Assembly (NCBI GenBank): GCA_905182985.1
Contig: CAJJDN010000009.1
Coordinates: 800,779-864,778 of the forward strand
Source: Paramecium sonneborni
Taxonomy: Eukaryota > Ciliophora > Oligohymenophorea > Peniculida > Parameciidae
DNA: 64,000 nt
Direction: 5' to 3'
The translations under genes and the position numbers were made by a program. The notes under the pieces were generated by a model that made no database searches, was not told where the DNA came from, and saw nothing but the letters and a program-made list of their open reading frames with translations. Positions 12,636 to 23,275 of the stretch are shown here, piece after piece. Position 1 is the first letter of the stretch, and every line of letters begins with the position of its first letter.

Positions 12636-13036
12636 GTAATTTACAATCATATAAAGAATGAATCATTTAAATTTCAAATTTCATTTTTAAGTTTCTCATC
12701 CTATATAACTACTATTCAAACATTTAAAATTGATTTTTTTACATCTTTATAGCTTCAATACAAATGTTTTATAATTCTATAAGTATCATTTTATAAATGA
12801 TGATGATGACTAGTTTATTTATTTTCATTATTTTCCAGTAAATCTCTTTAACCAACAATAATTTTAGATGAAATTTGAGGCATATGAATAAGCTATACTT
12901 TGATAAACATAAATTACTCTTTAAGAAAATAAAATTTATAAATAAAAATACCAAACTTTTCTTGCATTATCTCAATATTAGCTTGAGAAATAAAAAAATT
13001 TAAAACTACCTTATATTATTATACTTCATCTAATCA
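11976..13036. repeat. Direct duplication across gap 1, right copy
   Basis: Second copy of 10914-11974. Unique sequence resumes at 13037. Confidence 0.9.
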
Positions 13037-13686
13037 ACATATTTAAATATAAATACACTTTAATTCAGAAATTTATATTATGAACTTTCTTTTTGTAAAA
13101 TTGATATCCAACTGTAAAATTATTAAATCAACCTATATAGATATATTCATATTTATTATGCAAATATAATTGAATGAATAATACATTTTGCAAACAAAAA
13201 TTATTAGAAGAATAATATAATAATTTGCTATTTAATTTTTAATTGATTAGATAAATTAATATCTTAAGTTTATTGTGTGTCTATTAGAATTTTATAAGAA
13301 TCTCAAATTTTTATCGATATTATGTATTTTATAGTTGAATGAGAAACTATTATTTTGATTTATATAAAATATAGAAAATATAAGTGTTCATAAATAATTG
13401 TTAAAGATCTTTTTTTCTTCTTTTTTTAAATTGCATTATATTATTGTTAAAGAATAAAATTATTTTTGGAAAAATATTTAATTAAAATATTAAAAGATGA
13501 TCATATTTAGCTTCTTTTTTTTAAGTTTATCTATAAATTCAATATTTTAAGCGGTTTAATTTGTAAGTATTCAATTTCGGTTTTCTTTAATAATAAAACA
13601 AAGAAAAAATAGTATATAATAGTTTATGTAAATTCTATAAATAATATGTAAAACATAAATTATCAAGATAGCAAATTTTAGTTTGA
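13037..13686. other. Intergenic, no supported gene
   Basis: Very AT-rich with T-runs. An open plus-strand frame of about 100 codons from 13081 has no motif and is taken as chance. No RNA gene is seen. Confidence 0.5.
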
Positions 13687-15341
13687 ATGTTTTAGAAAGC
13701 ATCTTCTTAAGGATGTCCTTTATTATGGATACCTATTACCAAACTATCTAATTTTGACAACAGTAAAATGATTACTTATAAATAATAGACAAAATAGTCA
13801 TAAACACCAAAATATAAGGTGCCATTATTATTAACAACTTAAATATAATTCATTATTAAATAGCCTACATTTGAGGTTGAATAGTTTGGATTCTTATATA
13901 AAGAGTAATTCAAATATTTTTATGCTAATCCAAAAAATATATTGTAACTTAAAGAACTTATGGCTTGTTAAGCAATGTTTAAAGAAATTAGTGATTTTTA
14001 TCAACCAATAAGTATGTTGGGTAGAGGAGGTTCTTCAAAAGTATATTATGTGATATACTTTTTAGGTTTATTTGGTGATGAAAAAAAACTCTAAAGATCA
14101 ATATGCTTCTAAGTGTGTAGATAAACGATACTTAATAGAAGATGGTGGATTTGTAATCATTTTATTATTATTATAGAATGGATTATTTAATGAAATTTAA
14201 CTTATGTAAAAGATGAATCATCCTAAAATAATTCATTTAGAAGAACTTTATGAAGGGGAAAATACATTTTATTTGCTTTTAGAATATTTATAAGGTTAAA
14301 GTCTTCATGAATCATTTAATAAGAGATAAGTGTTATTTGAATAGGAATAAATATAAACTATTATGTTTGTAAAATTATTTTAATAATTTTAGCAATTATT
14401 GACAGCTGTTTAATATATGCATTCTTTAGGAATTATGCATAGAGATTTAAAACCTGAAAATATCATGTTTAAACATTAAAATGCTTATGATGAATTAAAA
14501 ATAGTTGATTTTGGATTGGCAACATCTATTTATGCTGAAACATATCCATATCCGAAATGTGGAACTCCAGGTTATGTTGCTCCTGAAATTGCTAATCTAA
14601 AAGATTTAAATTAAAAATACGATTTGATATGTGATCTATTTAGTGTTGGTTGTATCTTTTATAAATTGTAAATATATTTTAATTTTTAGATTGACAGGCA
14701 AAGAATTATTTCCTGGAACAGATTACTAAGAAATTTTAAAATTAAATAAAAAATGTTAAATAAACTATGACCTTCTTACTTTATATAGAGTACCAAAAGA
14801 AGCCATTGAATTAATTGCATTGTTATTAAAGTTTAATCCTAAAGAAAGAATATCTGCTTAAGCTGCATTAGAACACAATTATTTTTAATTAAAATTTTAA
14901 ACAAAAAGAGGCAAATTTTAATAAAATAATAATAAATACACACCAGTCTTTTAAACTCAAAACTTTAATCCTAAGGATAATCATTAAAAACAAAATTTTC
15001 ATATAGAAGATGATATAGTTGAAGATGAAAATGCTCATTCTTTGAAAGTTCCTGTTATGTAAAATATGAAAATATTTGGTTAATTTGTTTGTAAAATCAA
15101 ACCATAAATAACACCTACTTTAGCAAGAAGAAACTTTAAAAAATTTTAAACTTCAGACTTTAATTCTACATTATCCCCTAATTCACCTAATCCATAACTA
15201 AATGAACATAAACCATCTTTAATTATTAATGCTTAAACTTAAGAATTAATTAATGATATTCAAACAAAAAATGACCATCAAATTAATTAAATGGGTTAAA
15301 TAGATGAAGTACAAGAAGAATAATTATAATAAAATATGTGA
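13687..15341 (+). CDS. CAMK-like Ser/Thr protein kinase I
   Basis: The 519-residue product has four introns (25, 24, 24, 22 nt). Residues 1-110 form the module shared with five other kinases of this window, starting with PLLWIPI. The kinase domain has GRGGSSKVYL, catalytic Lys in [19 protein letters not shown] and [10 protein letters not shown]. All catalytic residues are present. The activation loop and GTPG motif place it in the CAMK/CDPK-like group, but no EF hands follow. The C-terminal 170 residues are polar, with SPNSPNP-type Ser-Pro sites. The intron at 14041-14065 lies in phase 0 directly before the Val of the glycine loop, the same place as in the five related genes. Confidence 0.88.
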
Positions 15342-15768
15342 TGATTTTATTTATTCATATATTTTTATTTTTCTAATATAAAGTTCTATTTTCTAGATAA
15401 ATTAAAATCAATTATGATACATAATAACATTAATTGCGATATATACAAAAATGAGTATTCAATCATAACAAATCGAATTATAAATCTACAACTATAAATT
15501 ATGAAGAATTCTAACAAATTGGATTAGAATGAATTAAGTTTCACATTATAAAAATTAATTTAATGATTTCTTATAATCAATAATTTATCTTAAGTGTTTT
15601 ATAAATTAGGCAGATCAAATAAAATATATACTATTTTTAATAAATTAAAAGTTTAAAATATATTAATAATTTTATATGTTATATTAAATATTTATTTTGA
15701 AAAATCATATAATTTACTACTAAATTTATAAAATATAAAATAACTTTATATGAATATGAAGCTAAAAT
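15342..15768. other. Intergenic between convergent genes
   Basis: AT-rich 3' flank between the kinase (plus) and the carbonic anhydrase (minus). Nothing is recognised. Confidence 0.5.
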
Positions 15769-16689
15769 TCAAAACTTTTAAGAATTTTAAATTAATTCCC
15801 CCAAATAGTTAAGATTAATAGTTTATTCAGTTTCCACATTATTTTCTTTTAATTATTTGATATGTTAAGTGATTTTCTTTTACATTAATTAAAATCGTTT
15901 TCTAGCATTATTTTTAGGTGAGCCTAATGGTGTTGTTTATTTCGACAAAATTCTTTCAGAATCCAACTTAAATTTTAAGGCAAAGACTTAGCTCATCTCT
16001 TCTGGTGTTTATGAATCAATTAAAAGTTCTTCAATGTAACCTGTTTCAACTCTAAATAACCAACCATGAACCATAACAGCTAAAAAATAAATGAATTAAA
16101 ATACGATTTCCTTTTTGCCAAGATTTTTAGATGATTGGATTTTTCCAAATATTGATTACTTAGGCTCTAATATTCAATTAACTTAGACAATTCAGTTTAT
16201 CATCTTCATTATCTATGGATTCAATAAGATCCTGATGTTTTTCATAAACTATTTTAATTTGATTTAACCATAGATCAAGTAATCCTCCAACAGAGTCTTA
16301 TTACATAGCAGCCTTAATTCCACCACAACATGTGTGACCCATTATGATTATACTATGAATATTAAGATGTTCAACAGCATACTAAATTACACAGTTCAAC
16401 TTTTAAAGATTATTTATTCAATTACATTTAAGTCTGTTGGTATTACTAAATTAGCAATATTTCTATGGATGAAGATTTCTCCAGGATCTGTTTCTGTTAA
16501 TTCATTAGGAGGAGCCCTTGAATCAGAACACCCTATTAGTAAATACTTTGGACTCTATCCTTTTGATAACTTTTTAAAATATTAATCATCTATCGATAAT
16601 TTTTTTGACACATATTGCTTATTTCCTTCTAAGACTTTGTTATACTGACTAATCTCTTATATTGAATTGCTAACGATCTGTTAATTCAT
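15769..16689 (-). CDS. Beta-class carbonic anhydrase
   Basis: The 289-residue product has two introns (26 and 25 nt). It carries the hallmark motifs of beta carbonic anhydrases: GCSDSRAPP, with the zinc Cys and the Asp-Arg dyad, then HRNIAN, and [16 protein letters not shown] with the zinc His and Cys. Reaction: reversible hydration of CO2 to bicarbonate with a Cys2His zinc ion. A C-terminal [17 protein letters not shown] strand pair fits the family fold. About 60 lysine-rich residues extend beyond it. No signal peptide is visible, so the enzyme is probably cytosolic. The start ATG 16689-16687 gives a normal N-terminal helix. Confidence 0.9.
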
Positions 16690-17200
16690 AGAAAAATATT
16701 ATCAATTCAGGAATTTACATCAACGTATATATGAATCCCAATTAACATTATTTTATGGAAAATGACTCATCAATAAAACCATTCGATAAAATTGATATTA
16801 TTTTAATTAAAAATTAGAAAAACTATATATATTTAATAACTATTCTTTGATGTATTATATATTTATTTTAATATCCTTAAAGGAAATTTCATCTACAATT
16901 GATAATGATCTTTATGGATATATGATTAATTATATATCTTAGAAATTAATTTATTCCTAAAATAATTTCATATCCCAAATATTTCTTTTTTTTTTAAATT
17001 AGAATATTGATTAAATATCTATCTAAAATTATAGATGAAATATTTCAAGAAATTATAAAGAAATGGTTTTAAAAAGTATTAATATATATAATGAAGGTCA
17101 AAAAATATAATTTTTTTGAAGTAAGTATTTAATTAAAATTTAGAATCAAATAAGCAAGCAATATTATAAATTAAAATAAATTATTAAAAAATTAAAAATA
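16690..17200. other. Divergent intergenic region
   Basis: Lies between the starts of the carbonic anhydrase (minus) and an unknown gene (plus). It should hold both promoters, but no element can be named. Confidence 0.45.
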
Positions 17201-17617
17201 ATGAATTAGAGAAAATATAAAAAAATGAGAACCAAAAATAAACTCAAGCTCAGAGATGAAGTATCTACAGAGATTGAATAATTTAGTAAAGAAAAGATAA
17301 TTTTAAAAAGATTAGCGGAAAATCACAAAATTGAATATTTAGTTCAAAATTAAAAATAAGAAATATGGAGAAGAAGTGATGATATAAACATAGAATTAAT
17401 TAACTATTATGAAGAGAACCAAAGAAAATCTCCAAAAATTTTAGGTAAATCCTTAATTCGAATTTGTGATCTTGAAGTGAAGAATGATTAAAAATATTTG
17501 AAAGTTTAACTAGAAGGAGACAATTAACTTTAACTATTTCCCTATTCATTTATGAAGCTTCACGTTCCTCATTAATTAGTCCAATTTTTACTTTCGATTT
17601 ATAATCCATATATGTGA
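17201..17617 (+). CDS. Unknown charged protein, intronless
   Basis: A 138-residue frame without introns, ending in TGA 17615-17617. The first 90 residues are Lys, Arg and Glu rich and helical in pattern; the last 40 look globular, with FPYSFMKLHVPHQLVQFLLSI. No family is recognised. It lies 20 bases from the next gene on the same strand. Open frames of this length can arise by chance in this genome, but the ordered tail makes a real gene more likely than not. Confidence 0.5.
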
Positions 17618-17636
17618 AATATTTTATATAAAATAA

Positions 17637-18460
17637 ATGACATCTACTTCAAATTAATTAGTATTTCCTCCAATAGGATAGCATATAAAGGAATTATAAG
17701 ATTAATTGAAAGAATCTATTATTTAATATAAAGAAGATAGATATTAAGAATATAAAGATGTGAAGAAGAAGAGAATGAAAGAAATTAATGAATAGAATAA
17801 ATATAAAATATTTCATAGAAAAGGTTGAATAATAGAATTATTATAATTAGTATTTAATTCTTAGAGTAAATAATATGGAGGCATATTTGAGAAAGAGAAA
17901 GACATTTATTTATGTAAAGAACCTTTAATAAATGATTATCTGAAATACCATATAATTGAGCCATAAAGAAATTTAGAAAAAGGTCTAATAGAGAGTACAT
18001 AATAATGTTTAATTTAGTTAAAACTGGCAGAAAAGAGTTTTATGATGGTAGTTGTTTTGGTGAAGTTCCATTATCAAAATTAGGATAAAAAGAAAGAAAG
18101 TAAAGGGAGTTTTGGATAAAAGAAGAGGAAAGATAAGCAAAAATTAAATAGAAAACTTTAAGAGAATAACAAGGAGGAGTATAAAAAAAAATAAATTAAT
18201 CAAAAAGATTATAAGAATTAAAGGTTTTTATCCCGAATAAATTCAGTCTCGATTTATTTGATGAACATCCATCATAAATATTAAGATTAACGTAAATAAT
18301 AATAATTTAGTTAATTAGTTAATTACATTAACACTCAAAAACTATGAAATGGAAGCCAAATAGTTTTTATGGGGAGGTATTCGATAATAGTTTTAGTAAA
18401 TTATCAGATTAAAATAAATCTATATTATAGGATATTGAAAAGACAGATTAATAAGAATGA
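17637..18460 (+). CDS. Unknown Lys/Gln-rich protein
   Basis: The 257-residue product needs two introns, one of 27 nt starting GTTG and one canonical of 23 nt (about 17997-18019). Joined exons read through GLIEIKTGRKEFYDGSCFGEVPLSKLG, then a long basic, Gln-rich helix and a C-terminal part with SLDLFDEHP and MKWKPNSFYGEVFDNSF. No domain is recognised; the pattern (charged helix plus conserved-looking patches) is common in axonemal and basal-body proteins, but that is a guess. Its stop lies 37 bases from the stop of the convergent kinase gene. Confidence 0.5.
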
Positions 18461-18497
18461 AAGATAAATAATTTCTTTTAATAAAATTGATAAAATT

Positions 18498-20180
18498 TCA
18501 GTCTTTTTTTGCATATTTCATTAAAGGATTATTTTCAGCTTATTTTGCAAATCTTGAAGGTTTGATTTATGGTGATGGTTAATATTAGTTATTTTTCTTT
18601 GTAGGAGTTCCTATAGATTATGCACTATCAATGGAATCAACTTTTCCTTTCAATAATGGTGAATCATTGCCTAATGCTTTAGTAGAATCAATTTATTTTT
18701 ATTGTTAGATTTATTTTTACATGATTAAGCCTGGAGATTGTTTTGGTGATAAAAGAGGAGAGTTAATATTTCTTGTAGCATCAAATTTAGAATACCTAAA
18801 TAAAAATATTAGAATTACTCATCATTAATTTTATTCATCATATTTTGAATATCATTGCCTTCATCAACTTCATCAATATTTTATTGATCCTCTTTTTCTG
18901 CTTCAAACATTTACTTTGTTATTTCAGATAAAAATTGATGTTGTAAACATTTTTCAGCATTAATTCTTTTTTTTGGATCTTTTTCTAACATCTACCTTAA
19001 TAAATCAATAGCAGCTCCTGGGGCATTTTAAAATTATTTAATTTCAAAATCAATATTAGCTTCTCTATTTTATTTAACAACAGTAGCATAACTTTTTCCA
19101 TTAAATGCTGGTTTACCAGCTAATAATAAATAAAACACTAATCCCAAACTATAAATATCACAAATAGATGAATATTTAGATTTCATATCCTTTATATTAA
19201 TAACTTCAGGTGCGACATAACCAGGAGTTCCACATCTACAATATAAATAAACTGGTTCATTAACATGAGTGGCTAAACCGAAATCAGCTATTACGACTGT
19301 TTCCATTTTTCTAATATTTATTTGTATTATTTTTTTACTTTGGAGTTTTAAACAATATATTTTCAAGTTTTAAATCTCTATGCATTATTTCTTTTTTATG
19401 CATTTCCTATAAACCAATTAATATTCCAACCATTATTTATTATATTTATTTTGTATTAATTGGAACTTTATCCTTTATTAAATCATATAATGATCCTCCT
19501 TCAAGTAATTCTAAAGCTACATATAATGAATTTGAAGTTTCATAAACTTCAAATAATCTCATTAAATGTTTGTTACGTAATTTTCTCATTATGGCCAATT
19601 CATTTAAAATTGCTTCCTTTCCATTTTCTTCTGCATATGCTGCCTATTTTGCAAAAGCTTTAATTGCCATTTCCTCTCCATCTTCTATTCTTTCAGCCAT
19701 ATAAACCTTTTATAAAATAACTATTCATACTGTAGCAAAATTTCCTTTTCCTATTTTTTTAAATACTCTAAACATATGATGAAATTGCCATTAATTGATT
19801 CTTGGACTTAAGAATTATCTCCATTCAAGTATTAATTTTGCTGAAGCACTCAATTTATATGTAGGCATTTAATCTGCATTATCTCTTAAGAATTAAATTC
19901 CTATTATTGCACCAAGTGAATCGTCATCTTCATCTTTTTTCTAAACTGCTTATCTTAATATTTCAAATTTAGTATCAAAATCTAACTTTATACATTTTTT
20001 TGGTTGTCCATCCTTCTAACCAATTATAAAGTTTTTTACCTTAACACATACTACATAATTATCATAACCATAAAGTAATCTAGTTTTACCATTAGGTTTT
20101 GTAAATTCTCCTTAAATTATTAGATGCTCTTATTTTGGCTTAAATTAGTTTGGAATAGGAATCCACAGTTTTTAATGCAT
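18498..20180 (-). CDS. CAMK-like Ser/Thr protein kinase II
   Basis: The 535-residue product has three introns (24 nt at 19707-19730, 28 nt near 19306-19333, 23 nt near 18802-18824). Residues 1-130 are the shared N-terminal module (LWIPIPNQF, then beta-rich sequence ending WRQFLSPRINQWQF). The kinase domain has GKGNFATVYMA, catalytic Lys in MAIKAF, HRDLKLEN, DFG, and [10 protein letters not shown], so it should be active. The tail is rich in Pro, Ser and Gln with SPLLSPKQSP-type sites. The glycine-loop intron is in the same place and phase as in the five related kinases. The tail frame was checked through 18498 and overlaps a misleading plus-strand open frame. Confidence 0.88.
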
Positions 20181-20845
20181 CAAAATTTTGAAATAATAAT
20201 TATTAAATTGATTATCATAATGATTTTGTATAAATAGTCTAACACTTAAGTATTCCTAAAATATAATTCCTTAGTTTTAAGAATATAAATAAGTAATAAT
20301 CAAAATTTTATGTGAATTTTAATTGTGAATTTTGAATAATGTGTATATTTAAGATTTAAATATTCTTTCTTAAAACTTTTATCCTTAATTTATTTTACAA
20401 AAACTGTTTTACTATACTTATTAATGTCTTTAAACACATTCTAAGTTAACTCTCTATCAATATTAATACTTTTATCACTTCCTCTGATTTTAAATGTTAG
20501 TTATTAAATATTTGATAAGTTAATTAAAAAGTTACCTTTTTATTATAAATAAAGGACTATTTTGCTCTTGAAAGATTGAAATTAAATCTAAACCAAATGT
20601 CTTGATTAATAAATATTTACTAATTTTAACATCCAATTATAGTTTTATATGGTATTTTTTAATTCTGATATTTTTTATAGTAAAATTTTATGAAAAAGAT
20701 TTAAAATTCAATTTTTTATTATTTTAGAAATAATCTCAACATTGAGTAGTTGACTAAATAAATTAAAATACAATAAAAATATATGATCTCAAATAATATT
20801 TCTTGGAAATAAAAAACTTTTAAATCAATACAAATTAAAATTTCC
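20181..20845. other. Spacer with unresolved minus-strand open frames
   Basis: All three minus-strand frames are open over long stretches. One reads LIKTFGLDLISIFQEQNS, which looks protein-like. These could be extra 3' exons of the Cache protein upstream, but no in-frame mini-intron joining them was found. Confidence 0.35.
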
Positions 20846-22453
20846 TCATTTTAGATTATCTGAATGTTTAATATAATTTATGAGTATGCTCAATTCTTAT
20901 TGATTTAATCTAATTTTATTAAATGATAATTTTTTATGTAATTTTTCAATTGAATTTTTTATCACATTTTTAACTATATAATTCATTCTGATTATTTTTG
21001 GAAACTATTTTTCTTCTTCTGACAAACATGCTTCATTTTTCTTATCTGAATTAATATTATGCATTAATCCGATTACACTTAAAAGTAAATTTGTTACTAC
21101 AGATGACTAAAAATAATATCTTTTATTAAGAACTCCTTATTGAAAAGTTGAAACACGTTTGTCAAAAATATGAGCTTTAGTTTACAAAATGAGAATGTTT
21201 AATTGATTTAATAATACAAAAGAAGTTAAATATGTTAGAAATATCACAAGCAATGTTATGCAAATATATAAAATCAGATTTTTATAAATTAAGTCATTGT
21301 ACTTATCATTAATAAGAGATAGTTATAAAAATTATACTCTTTTTAAATAGTTGGTATTTTTTACAAGTAATAGAATATAAGGAGTTTCATTAATATTAGC
21401 AGTTTGAATAATACTGGAATCATTCAATTTTGAATTATATCTACAAAGAATATTTTGTTACTAACTTAAATTATCACAACTATTAGAATAATTTGCTCTA
21501 TGATGAAAATTTAAAATTTATTCAAAGTCTGTTTGATTAAAACCAGAATAATTTTATTCTGATATAGAAAAAATTGTTTAATTAGGATTATCATAAAGTT
21601 TACTATAAATCACCTATCCTTATAGATTAATAATATTGACAGTTGTTTATTGATCTTAATATTTAAAAGCTTATGTCTAATTAAAATCAATATCTTTAGC
21701 AATAACTCCTTCAATTTTATTATGGAGACTTAATAAATTTGAAGTCATAGCAATACGAATTCCACCTCCACTTAAAAAAATTTTATATGGATTTCCATAA
21801 ATTATTTTCCTAAAGTCTTTGCAGTTAATTGTTTAATTTCTATGAAATGTATACCATGGTCTAGAATGTGGTTTAAATCCAGGTTTAAAATAAAATCCTT
21901 GACTCAGGGTATAGAATTATGCATAATTTGCATGACTAAAATATAAAGCTTATGAATTATCAATTGAGTTTCTAAATTAAGTAAGTATTGATGTTATTTA
22001 ATAAACAAATTTTAATTCTTTAATGTCTTCTTAAGTACAGGTTTCATTAAATATACCAAAACAGTATGAAGAACTATAACAATAGGTATCGTTTGTTCTC
22101 TCCTTATTTAAGCATTAAACTGGATCAATAATTGTAAATGAAGTTTATTAGAAGTATTAATTAAATCTATTAATAATTGAAATCTGCTAATTTGCAGAAT
22201 TTAAGAGTGTCAAAATGTTATTCTTGTACATCCATACACTATTCAATTCTTATTTTGTTTATTTAATAAATATTTGATCTGCTGATTCTTCTATCATTTT
22301 TTAAACCAAAATTTGGCCGCCTATTATGATTGTGGTTAACAAAGCAAAAACTAAAATCAAACTTGCTATTTGAATTGTTAGGATTTGATGTCTTATTCTC
22401 CAATTTTTATTGATGTACCAAAACTTTTTATTTATCAATTCATTTAATATCAT
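20846..22453 (-). CDS. Transmembrane receptor-like protein with Cache domain
   Basis: A 535-residue frame without introns. A short basic cytosolic start is followed by a membrane segment (LTIQIASLILVFALLTTIII), about 350 extracellular residues, and a second membrane segment (LILYICITLLVIFLTYLTS). The outer part has the PHSRPWYTFHRN box, SGGGIRIAMTSNL, and GVIAKDIDF, the order and spacing of a double Cache (dCache) sensor domain, plus several NxS/T sites. Cache domains bind small ligands such as amino acids. About 130 charged cytosolic residues follow with no enzyme domain seen; the tail may continue in the spacer. Role as a chemoreceptor is inference from the domain. The frame is also open upstream of the chosen ATG without another ATG. 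Confidence 0.7.
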
Positions 22454-23275
22454 TTAATTATTATTTGAGTTTTTATGAAAAAAAAAGATATTCCTTAGAA
22501 GTACAATCGAAAAATATTGTTGTTTTTAACTTGGTAGAATTTCAGAAACAATTATATTCTCTATTAAAGAAAATTACTTAATAAATTATGATGACAGAAT
22601 AAATAATTTTTTTTTAATTTAGTAAGTCTCACTAATTACTTATTAAATTATATTTTAAATTAGCAAAAGCAACCTCGAAAGTTATTTTCAGATTAAACTT
22701 ATAATCTATAAATTAATTATGATAAAATATTGATAATAATTTTTAAGGGTACTTTTAAATTAATAAAATAAATTATTAATCTTAGAAGATAAAACAGAAG
22801 ATGTAATTAAAATTATTACTTTTAATAGTTTAATAAAATAATTTTAAAATTCTAATCATAAAATTGCTGATATTTTCCATTCTTATCCATATTTTAAATG
22901 CAATCTTGACTCTAAGTTACACTTACACGTTTCCATAATCATTTGATGCTATTTAAGTTTAAAAAAGACTCAGTTTAGCATATAATCATAAAAACTTTTC
23001 ATAAATATTAAAAATTTTTAAATATTCTAATTATTTAATACATTTGAATAAAAAATTATTTAGGCTTTGATTAAAATCTTAAGGCGTAATTATTAATTAT
23101 AAATAAGGTACAATTAAATTTAAATTGAATTAATTTTGGATTTATTCATATATATAAATGTATATGACATAGTTTATAAATTCAGATCAAAGATTTCTTA
23201 CTTAAAGAAACAATCAAAAAAAGAGGGTACCATTTTAAGATTTTTGAGTTATTTAATATATAATCTTAATATAAT
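22454..23275. other. Spacer, no supported gene
   Basis: AT-rich, between two minus-strand genes. The reading frame of the Cache protein stays open for about 60 codons upstream of its ATG but has no start; otherwise nothing is recognised. Confidence 0.4.

Noticed and set aside
10914..13036. Real tandem gene duplication
   Set aside because: Absence of any visible difference and breakpoints exactly at the N make an assembly overlap far more likely.
18457..18830. Plus-strand open frame starting within the stop of the unknown gene, reading toward kinase II
   Set aside because: It is the antisense of the kinase II C-terminal exon, whose minus-strand frame gives a typical Ser/Pro-rich kinase tail ending at a normal TGA.
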